This document shows, piece after piece, positions 55,075 through 64,000 of a stretch of 64,000 nt of DNA. Source of the stretch: Acephala macrosclerotiorum (taxonomy: Eukaryota; Ascomycota; Leotiomycetes; Helotiales; Mollisiaceae). The translations under genes and the position numbers were made by a program. The notes below the pieces were generated by a model. That model did no database searches. It was not told the origin of the DNA and saw nothing but the letters and a program-made list of their open reading frames with translations. Each line of letters starts with the position of its first letter. Position 1 is the first letter of the stretch. The stretch spans positions 310,001 through 374,000 of the forward strand of contig MU119215.1 in assembly GCA_014904845.1 (NCBI GenBank), written 5' to 3'.

Positions 55075-58043
55075 ATGGCCTGGCACCCAGATCCAGAGCC
55101 ATTGAGGCAACTTTCGGGTTGTCTCAAAGACTCCTTGAGTGGGCACAACAAGACTGCGCAGAAGCAGGCTGAGATTGTGAGTGAATATGGGGGTTTCTCT
55201 TGCTATGGATATATCTATCTAGAATACTTTACTAATTTTGGTGGCTTCACCTAGATGCTTGCGCAAGCAAAGTCCTCCCCAGATATCAATAACTACCTCA
55301 CCTACCTCTTCTCAAGCTCTCAAGTTCCACCGGGGCTGAGTTATAATCCAGAGGAATATCATGCAGTCAGGTCGGCCGCGGCTATTATGCTCAAGAACAA
55401 CATCAGAACGAGTTACAAAGCGATACCACCAGAAAGTCTTGCCCTCGTACGCTCCTCAGTGCCCCTTGCATTACAAGACAAAAATGCCTCGATACGCAGC
55501 TACGCTGGAAATGTCATTACTGAAATTGTCAGTCGTGGTGGAATCCTTGGTTGGCCTCAAATACTGCCCGAGTTACTAACTTTGATTGGAAACGATGCGG
55601 GCACAGTCACTCCAGAAGCACAGGAAGGAGCCATGGCAGCTTTGGCAAAAGTGTGTGAAGACAACAAGAAAATGCTCGACAAGGACTACGGCGGACAACG
55701 ACCCTTGACCTTCATTATACCCAAGCTCATCTCATTTACCGCCAGCGACAAGCCGAAGATTCGTTCATTAGCCCTTGGCAGTATCAACGTCTTCATCCCT
55801 CAGAAGCCTCAAGCTCTACTCATTTCTTTGGATGCTCTTCTGAACTGTCTGTTTCAGCTTGCCAACGATCCATCATCAGACGTGCGACGCCAAGTCTGCA
55901 GAGCTTTCGTTCAAATCGTCGAAATCCGCCCTGACAAGATCCTTCCTCACATCGAAGGATTAGTCGACTACATGATTGCTCAGCAAAGAAAGATTGAGGA
56001 TGAAGAATTAGCTTGCGACGCAGCTGAATTTTGGTTGACAGTCGGAGAACACAATGAGTTATGGGAATCGCTTGGCCCTTACCTCCACAAGATTATCCCT
56101 GTTCTGCTAGAAAGCATGGTGTACAGCGAGGAAGACATCGCTATGCTCGAAGGTGGTGGAGATGATGCGGATGAAGAAGATCGCGCGGAGGACATCAAGC
56201 CCAAATTTGCTAAGAACAAGAGTACAAGAACTCTTGCGAATGGCGAAGAGGCTGGGGAGACTGATCAAGGCTCAAACGGCGGTTACACAAAAATCACGGC
56301 CGAAGATGATCTCGATGAAGGAGAGATTGAGGAATTCGACGATGATGATGATGACGACGCGAACCCTGAGGATCGATGGAATCTGCGAAAATGTTCTGCT
56401 GCTGCACTGGACGTCTTCGCCACCGACTTCAAAAATCCCGTGTTCGAGACCATCCTGCCATATTTGATGAACAACCTGAAGCATGATGAATGGCCTTATC
56501 GGGAAGCTGCTGTACTCGCCTTGGGAGCTGTTGCTGAGGGTTGTATGGCAGTTGTGACACCGCATCTTCCAGAATTGGTTCCTTATCTGATTTCTCTACT
56601 CAACGATCCTGAACCACTTGTTCGACAGATCACTTGTTGGACACTAGGCAGATACTCTGCGTGGGGCGCAAGCTTGAATACTCCAGCGCTTCGAGCACAG
56701 TACTTTGAGCCTATGATGGAGGGTATTCTCATGAAGATGCTGGATTCCAACAAGCGAGTACAGGAAGCAGGTGCGTCTGCATTTGCTCATCTTGAGGAGA
56801 AGGCCGGCGCTTCAGTAACACCATATTGTGAGCCAATTATACGCCAATTTGTCCGGTGTTTCGAAAAATACAAGGACAGAAATATGTTTATTCTCTACGA
56901 CTGCGTCCAAACCTTGGCAGAACATGTCGGCCATGGGCTGGCTCAACCTCAGCTCATTGAAATATTGATGCCAGCACTCATCAATCGATGGCATAAAGTT
57001 TCCGACCAATCGCGGGAGTTGTTCCCTCTGCTAGAGTGCCTGTCTTATGTGGCTACCGCTTTAGCAGAGTCTTTCGCGCCATTCGCTCAACCCGTCTTCT
57101 CTAGATGCATCAACATCATCCATCAAAACCTGGAAGAGTACATCGCAGCGGTGAATAATCCAATTTTAGACACGCCTGAGAAAGACTTTCTCGTAACGAG
57201 CTTGGACCTCCTAAGCGCCATCATTCAGGCACTTGAAGAGAAACAGTCCGCAGCTCTCGTATCCGGCTCGCAACCTGGTCTTTTTGGGTTACTTCAATTC
57301 TGTATGGAGGATCCAGAGAACGATGTTCGCCAATCATCATATGCTCTGCTCGGCGATTGTGCGAAATTCGTCTTCCCACAATTGAAGCCATGCCTGCCTA
57401 CCTTGCTCCCGATCCTTATTCAGCAGCTCGACTTAGATTCCATCATCGACGAGCAACTCGAAAACGGTTTCAGCGTTATCAACAACGCATGCTGGTCTGC
57501 TGGGGAGATCTCAATTCAGTATGGCAAGGGTATGGAGCCATACGTTCCTCTGCTGTTGAGACGGTACCTCGAGATCCTGGGAAATCCAGAGGTTCCCAAA
57601 TCTGTAAACGAGAATGCGGCGATCGCTCTTGGCCGGTTGGGTCTCGAGAACCATCAGGTCATGGCACCACACATCGCCACATTCTCAGAACAGTTCCTGA
57701 AATGTATTAGCACGGTGGACTATACTATCGAAAAAGCGACTGCTTTCAAGGGCTTCTGTCTCGTCGTTATTGATAACCCTCAGGCGATGGAGAAGGATCT
57801 CGCGAGGCTGTTTTCGGCGATTGCGAGGTACAAGATGGAAGACAGCTACAAAACGCCTTTGACGGCTGATTTGCAGCAGATCTTCCAGCACGTAAGTCAT
57901 CTTTTCCATCCTCTTTGCTACCCCGAACTAACACAATGTAGACTCTTGACCTCTACAAATCCTTGACAGACCTCAACGCCTTCCTCACGTCCTCCGTCTC
58001 CATCCCAGACGTCAATGCCCTACGCACGAAATACGCTCTGTAG
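55075..58043 (+). CDS. kap104: Transportin / importin beta-2 (Kap104)
   Basis: Exons 55075-55176, 55255-57891 and 57942-58043, both junctions phase 0; 946 aa. The first exon gives MAWHPDPEPLRQLSGCLKDS, the usual transportin start. The body is a string of HEAT repeats (for example YAGNVITEIVSRGGILGWPQ, LPELVPYLISLLNDPEPLVR, WTLGRYSAW, NNACWSAGEISIQYG). The acidic internal loop that displaces cargo on Ran-GTP binding is visible at about residues 330-390 (EGEIEEFDDDDDDDANPEDR), followed by WNLRKCSAAALD. The short last exon (TLDLYKSLTDLNAF...TKYAL) completes the C-terminus. Kap104 imports PY-NLS cargoes such as mRNA-binding proteins through the nuclear pore. Frame and length are normal for the family. 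Confidence 0.97.
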
Positions 58044-58317
58044 ATAGCACAACAACGATTCTCTGAAAATTTTCGAGCAAGGATAAGGCGTCACGGATGG
58101 GGTCTTGCTTGTTTTCTTTTGGGCTTTGCTTTCCAGCGACATGGTTATTGTTCCTTCATCGTATCATGATTGGGACGACACGGGACGGCGACACGAGTGA
58201 AGATAAAATAGCATTGTGGTTGCGATACGTTTACGTTGGGCGCGGGCAACTTTGATATGCGTTGATCTGGCATTTGAACTGCGCTGGGCTGAGCATGGAT
58301 TTGAGCGAAGACATTAT

Positions 58318-58358
58318 GTTGCCCTGCCCTGCCCTGCCTTGCCCTGCCTTGCCTGGGC
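58318..58358 (+). repeat. CTGCC/CTTGC pentamer microsatellite
   Basis: About eight tandem pentamers of the type CCCTG/CCTTG just downstream of the transportin gene, followed by GGGCGGGCGGGCAGG at about 58371. It appears as simple sequence with no coding role. Confidence 0.8.
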
Positions 58359-61300
58359 TGTGGAGGGAATGGGCGGGCGGGCAGGCTGGCAAGGCAGCAG
58401 ATGGATAGATATACTTGCTTTGAGATGAGCATGGAGCGAGGGGAAGAGCGATAGGGAGGGCTGGGTTTGCTGTCTCGTCTATCCAAGAGCGCAGATACAG
58501 GAATGGCTGGACATACTGTCTCTGGCCATTTGCAACAAGTCTTGCTATCTGGGACGAAAGGATGAGAATATGAAGGATGGAAAGACACTCAATTGCATGG
58601 TCAGAATTAGGTAGATAACAAGCAGATAAGTAGATAGGTTAGGTAGCTAGCAATACCCTATGGAAATGGAGAGTTGGGCGTATCCAAATTCTGGTTGTGT
58701 TTCATCTTGATGTGAAGATGCTGAGCAACACTCATGTCGCCGATATCTTGCTGAAAGCTGTTGCATCTCGATCAGTCACCGCCTCCCGAACCGCTAGAGG
58801 TTTGAGTTGTTTTGGTCAATGGCTTTCTTCTAGGGTGAGGTCGGCGAGGGTTAGCAATCCACTGAACCAAAGATTGAAGGGAGTTTCTATTTTGATCTTC
58901 TTTGGTTCCAACGCATGGTTAAGAAGCCCTCTATCCCAGTGGTTTCAAATTTCCAAGATGCCGGAAACTGACATTGCGTACGGTATCTTCCTGTCGACTT
59001 GTTTGTGGCTTCCTCTTGAGGCTTGGCAGCTCAGAGCTTGTATCCATTGTGGAAATTTGAATAAAGACTCAACACCTTACTATCGCAGGCGATTCCTTCT
59101 TGAAGGTCTCCTCAGTCTCTGATGATTTTATTCACTCACCGCCTTCTAGATGCTAAATAGGGTTGTCTCGGCCATTAAATTGGGTCATTGAGGGTCTTCG
59201 ATGCTAAAGAGATCCGTTTATTCCGATACGCAGCTAACCTCTTCCTAAAAACCTTCTTTCTTCACGCGCGCCAATCGATAGCTTCTGTGTTCGAGGAAAA
59301 TTACATTTCGTATTGCATCGGATCAAATTTAACATATTCAGCCCTGCCCAAATTGACGGATCGAGCCGTTAGGAGGCTATCGCCAATGCCGTCAAACCCA
59401 TGAGATGGTTTGGAACAATACCATCATCCGCTTCTTTTTTCCTAGGGACGAACTATCTCTGTCTTAGAAAAGAGGCTGCCAGTCCGGCGGCACACTAAAG
59501 TCACTGCCGACACTTGTAGCGGCATTTTTTCTATATCTTTGCATAAATCTCAAGCAAACCCGAAATGAGTTCGGTAGGTGGAGGGAGTCTGAACGTATGG
59601 AGGAATTTTCAGATTAGGGCACACTATGTTGGGAAGAGAGTTTGAAATCGAAGGTAAACGAAGAAAGTGCCGGTTGGATAAGAGGAAGAACCGAAGAACA
59701 GTTCAAGAGGACCGGTTAGAAAGTTCAGTTGCCACGAGAGACCCCACGGGTGGTTAGTTGTTGCTAGGTTACCAAGATACAAGGAGTAAGAACGGCAGAA
59801 AAACAAAGATCGAGACAGGAAATGCTAGCGAGGGGGTAAATTTAGAGTTGGGGGGAGGGAAAGGGAAGAAAGAAGGTTGAATCGTCTGGGATCCACTGCG
59901 GCTGAGAGGGAAAAGAGAGAAAATGGAGCCGAGAAGGGGTATTTTGGGAGCGGAAAGGAGGGCAGAAGGGGGAGAAGGTTGTGCTGTGGGTTGAACCTCG
60001 TATAGCCGCTTCTTGTCAGTGTCAGTGTCAGGATACTGGTACAGTTGCCGATGCCAGCCTGCCTTGTGAAGTTGAAAGAAGTGGGAATGTGCTGATGCCA
60101 GCCGCAAGTTTGACGGAATCGGGAAGGTAGAGTGCGGTAGTTGAAAATTGGAGCACCAACCGGTGATATGCTGGTTGTTTCAAGTCTGTGGATGTTCGGG
60201 GGAAGTTGCTGGAGGACAGGTGATGTGGAGAAAAGTTCGTGTGGATACGAGTAGTTTGGTGATCTCTTTCGGCTGGACTTTTCCATGACAAGAGATGGAG
60301 TTTTGGTAGCTTGAGCGGCGTTGAAGATCTGCGAGCGGTGAAGAGATCTTTGGTATGAGTTCGTTCTTAATAGTCTAGTTGATATTGAAGTGGCTGTAGA
60401 CAGACTGGCAAAATTGGGAATCTTTTGGCGTTGTATTTGGTAGTCTGGTCAGAAAAGGAAACTCTCGGTGATGAGCGACGTGCGAATCATCCGATTTTCT
60501 GAAGCTAACCCAGACTATCTCGACGTGCTGTTATCTTGAAACGGTTTGATGAAGAATAGATACTTTCTTGGTGGAAGATGGTGACCTCTGTGGCAATGTT
60601 AGCCCACTGCTTCACAAGTTCACTGGGAGCGAGCGTGAGGTAGAGATGATTTGAGTTTTCCCTCAGTGGGCCTCGTCCTTGAAGTCTCAGCGATCGATTT
60701 AGGTATGATGGGCAATTGACTGAATATCTAATTCAGTCGAATGGTAGTGATGAACCTTCGTTTAGTCTTAGTGAGTGGAAGAGGGAAGGAGGTGACTTCA
60801 TGATGGTAGTTCGAGAAGTCAATGGAGGAGGTCTTGCTCGACTCTGACGTTGGGTCTTTGCCCCGATTATGAGCCCTCGGCGCCGTCACTATGACTATGG
60901 ACGCATTCTCAACGCCATCCTCACACTGGACAACGATCTCCATTTCCCACTCGTCCCAACCCATCACCTTTCCGCAGCATCTCTTGACGCTTTAACACTC
61001 AATTCCTCACCGCTTTCTCAGGGTTCCTTCCACCAACTTTGCTCAAATATCTCTCCATCCACAACTGTTAAACCGTCAACCGCTGACGACGCAACTGCTG
61101 CGCTACGTTGCGCCATGCTTGATACTAACCGGCTGATCGGTTCCGTCTTGAGGATTCGACGTTACAGTAACCTTAAACGCTACAAGTGACTGGGAGGCTG
61201 AAACAAGACAGACGAAGAATTGGGACGTAGGTAATATTCTGAAGGTGATATACACGAATTGTGAATTCTGGTTGGTTATGAGAGACACAGCCTCGTCGAT

Positions 61301-62454
61301 AGCGGGTAATGTGGTGCGCACGGCATTGAGTTGACAACTTTACAAACTCAATTATGCTGCGCCGTTCGGGGCAGAGTGGAGCGAGTGAGATATTGGAAAA
61401 GGGGGAGGAGAAGGCTTCGCCGTCATTGGGTACGGAGTTTGGGGTGGCATTGGATGAATACGTGAAGGATGTGAAGATGATTACTGCATAATTGAAAGGT
61501 ACATTTTGCTGTTGCCTGGCTGGCTGAACCAAATAATGGCCGGTGAACAACTTGTTCGATGCCACGACACAGAAAATATTTGTAGGTGGTGGAAGCACAG
61601 CCTCGATGTAATGTACAACTTCGGATGACTAAATGACAGGGTACTTTATTCATCTAAAGTCCAACATAAAAGTTTCTTCAGACGAAAATATCATGGATGA
61701 TTCAGCAGAATAACCAGGGGCATTATAGTAAAATTTTATAAGGAATAAAGTGTGTTGCTAGTAGCACAATTTACCCCGCAAAATCTGCCTACGGAGGTGT
61801 TCTAGAACTGCAGCTATGCATGCTCCTGACCTGTTCCAGAAAATGGAAGCATGGGAAATTCGATTTGTGCTTGAAATCTTTCTGTGTTTGAGATAGGAAT
61901 ATACTCTGCTACGAATGAAATATCGAGGAGTTGGCCGTCGCGCTAAAATGCTTGCTAGGAACTGCATCTGGAGACGCTGCGGCAGGTGGAACTGATCCGT
62001 TGGGAAGACCTTGCTTGGCATGGGGAAATGATATCCCGCCCATCTGATTTGATGACACCAGATCTTGAGCTCTGCTTAAGCCGTACGCGCAAGCCTTCAA
62101 AAGATGAGTGAGCAGTATGGTTGGGGAAGGTGGGTTAGGAATTTTGAGATAGACTCATCGAGATATGGCACCTATGGCCCGTGCAGTGAAGTCAATGGTG
62201 TGAAAGTGAGGGGTCTCATACTGCATACATTGCTCTAGAAGGGCTTTCATGTGCATGACAGTGATTTGTGATGTTCGACAGCTATTTAAAGAATTTGGGC
62301 CTTCTTTGATAACGATTGGCCCTGGTCAGATAGGGAAGAGCGGTGGAGAAAAACGAGTGGAGTAGACTTATGATACATGGAAGGAAAATGGATGCGTTCA
62401 TTGATGAGAATGCAGCCACAACGACTTTGGTACGTGTCTGAGGTGGAGCGGGGT

Positions 62455-62515
62455 ACATACTGCACTCTGTACTGCACTGTACTGCCTTGTACTGATCTGT
62501 ACCGTACATGGGACA
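62455..62515 (+). repeat. TGTACTG-type short tandem repeat
   Basis: GTAC-containing decamers recur: CTGTACTGCA, CTGTACTGCC, TTGTACTGAT, CTGTACCGTA. The block is partly palindromic because GTAC is self-complementary. A further TGTACTGTACACTG lies at about 62633. Confidence 0.7.
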
Positions 62516-63542
62516 ATACCATGTCATGAATTTGCTAATGAAGGAAAGGTGTGGAGGAGAGGGAGATAGCTTCGGATGCTTCTCCGAATGGCCTCGGTCC
62601 CGACGGGTAAAGACTTCCTCATCTGGTGGTGTATGTACTGTACACTGATAATGGGAGAGGACGATTGAGTACGAAGCTATTCGGAGGTTCCATCACCGTT
62701 ATGATTGGCATGGCTCATGTGCTTGGGCCTTGGGCTTGCCATGACCTGATGATGGACTGAGTGGGTGGTCAAGATAGTACGGCACAGCGGAACATTTGTG
62801 TTCTTTTTTGGATGGAACCTTGAAGCGGTGGAGTTGGAAGGCAGCATTAGCCTAAGTTATTTATAGATTAAGCTCATGACACCAGTAAAGCCAAGCTTTT
62901 CGCTTAATAATCCTTGCTCTTTCCCCAGTTCAATCATCCTCGCGTTCCTCGGAACCAATCCACGAACACTCACGGGATTCCACAGCTGCTTCCTCACAAC
63001 TGGTGACGATGTGCCTCCACAACGCCTTCAGGGCTGTGGATCTCTTCTTCCGCACCGTAACGCACAACACCAACCACCACAGCAGCCCAGGAGAGGCCAC
63101 GAGATCCTACCTTTCCCATGCATGATGATGCTCTCACCGCCCGGCTCGGTTCCAACCGTACCGATTCAGAGGATAGCGAGCACCACTCGATATCCGTCGC
63201 CATTTGACTCTTTTCGTTGAACCACAAAGCACAGTACCCTAGCTATTCCACCAAGCCCCAGGCCGAGAGGGACACCAGAAATAGATAGCATACTACCTAC
63301 AGGTTGTTTTAAATGTTAATTGTGAGGTGATTATGGCCGTGTTGCCAAGAGATGGTGAGACTAATCATCTCTCCACGATTCACGGTATTTTGCTATATCT
63401 AGTTAAATACTAGCCTGTGCTCATTAACATTTATTATGGCCTGTAGAGAGTAAGCCAAGTATGCCGTGGAGAGACTTGATTGGTCTGCTGGAGGCCAATC
63501 CTTGGATTTGATAACAGGGTTGGTGGAGGGCAATGGCCCACA

Positions 63543-64000
63543 CTAGAAAGGTACTGTCGCTTTTGGCGCATGAGGCCACAGACGGGGAATTTTGAGGGTT
63601 TTGATAGACGGGGATGTATCTTGTTCCGTGGATGATCCTTGTGGCCGTGGCCTGTAGGAAGTAGATCTCCTGGATCTCCAACAGGAAGTTTTCGAGCCCG
63701 CGGTTGCATCTCTTCTTTGGGATGGTCCTCCGACCGTTTCACATCGCGGTTGAGATCTTCTAGATAAATCGAGAGGCTGGGACTGGTTCACTTCAATCGC
63801 GCCCCCAGTATTTTCTCGGTAAAACGGGGCTAATTGATTCATTTGTGGACGATGGAATAAGGCGTTCTGCATCTGAGGCCACTTTTCAAAAGCTTGGCCA
63901 TGCCGCGGGGCCTGCAGAGAAGAACAAAGCATTTCCTCCCAATTCTCACCGCTTTCTTGTCGGCTGATTGATGCACAACTCAAATTCCTGTTTCGATCAT
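63543..64000 (-). CDS. Possible 3' part of a gene entering from the right edge
   Basis: A minus-strand frame is open from the window edge to a stop at 63543 (about 150 codons), for example GENWEEMLCSSLQAPRHGQA and MNQLAPFYRENTGGAIEV, then an Arg/Ser/Pro-rich tail. No ATG is needed because the 5' end would lie beyond 64000. No family is recognised, and competing frames on the same strand are open at 63424-63742. It may be the last exon of a poorly conserved protein or chance. Confidence 0.25.
   Translation of the reverse strand, partial: DRNRNLSCASISRQESGENWEEMLCSSLQAPRHGQAFEKWPQMQNALFHRPQMNQLAPFYRENTGGAIEVNQSQPLDLSRRSQPRCETVGGPSQRRDATAGSKTSCWRSRRSTSYRPRPQGSSTEQDTSPSIKTLKIPRLWPHAPKATVPF

Larger units (their letters stand above)
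58044..63542. other. Gene-poor 5.5-kb region at the right of the window
   Basis: No supported gene. Candidate frames (141 codons at 58697-59122 +, 153 codons at 59825-60286 -, 106 codons at 60869-61189 +, 63 codons at 61909-62100 -) have no domain, and most compete with frames on the other strand. The 59.8-60.3 kb part is strongly purine-rich on the plus strand. Such long empty tracts in ascomycetes often lie upstream of developmental regulators or hold long leaders and non-coding transcripts; here that is inference only. Confidence 0.4.

Noticed and set aside
59825..60291. 153-codon Pro/Ser/Leu-rich frame (-) with an overlapping 87-codon frame
   Set aside because: Lies in pyrimidine-rich DNA open in several frames, as in fungal 5' leaders; no motif.
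60869..61189. 106-codon ATG frame (+)
   Set aside because: Plausible composition but no recognisable domain, and a minus-strand frame overlaps; left uncalled.
1..64000. tRNA, rRNA or snRNA genes
   Set aside because: I looked for B-box (GGTTCGANNCC) and cloverleaf-like strings and saw none convincing; a covariance-model search would be decisive.

Overview
This window is nuclear DNA of a filamentous ascomycete (Pezizomycotina). The evidence is gene structure and content. Introns are short, mostly 45-110 nt, with GTRNGT donors and CTAAC-type branch points just before the acceptor. Genes sit on both strands with 0.05-6 kb between them. Several products are typically fungal: a GH55 beta-1,3-glucanase, a Vam7 SNARE, a single-TM mucin-like surface protein and a small cysteine-rich secreted protein. 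The content would fit Leotiomycetes or a related class, but the sequence alone does not fix the species. No rRNA, tRNA or CRISPR is visible. I rebuilt exon-intron structures by eye from splice signals and frame closure.

Left third (1-19.6 kb): a disordered-plus-helical protein (1324-3893, +); a proline-rich two-TM coiled-coil protein (6094-8466, -); and a hexapeptide-repeat protein (10825-13691, -). The third gene has an unusually long first intron made of degenerate tandem repeats, and its upstream region is a second degenerate array of about 165-180 bp units (to about 15.5 kb). The next 4 kb has no supported gene.

Middle (19.6-42.3 kb): secreted GH55 glucanase with a GC-AG intron; EB1/Bim1 microtubule plus-end protein; Vam7 vacuolar SNARE; a large BTB-like protein; an ELO fatty-acid elongase; a single-pass cell-surface protein; a small cysteine-rich secreted protein; and an App1-type phosphatidate phosphatase.

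Right third (43.1-64 kb): poly(A) polymerase and a carnosine N-methyltransferase-like protein share a 258-bp divergent promoter. The methyltransferase converges with an SDR oxidoreductase, their stops only 56 bp apart. A flavin-reductase-like protein and a MetX-like alpha/beta hydrolase follow, divergently arranged. An AT-rich element with terminal inverted repeats contains a 10-N assembly gap flanked by identical 95-bp copies. Then come proteasome chaperone 4 and transportin (Kap104). The last 6 kb is nearly empty, with a possible partial gene entering from the right edge.

Most genes are housekeeping (mRNA polyadenylation, nuclear import, vacuole fusion, microtubules, proteasome assembly, lipid synthesis). 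The accessory signal lies in the repeat-rich 12.3-15.5 kb block, the inverted-repeat elements around 51.5-52.3 kb, and the SDR/flavin/hydrolase trio. I found no clear-cut new biological system; the repeat-bearing gene at 10.8-13.7 kb and its flanking arrays are the most unusual object.
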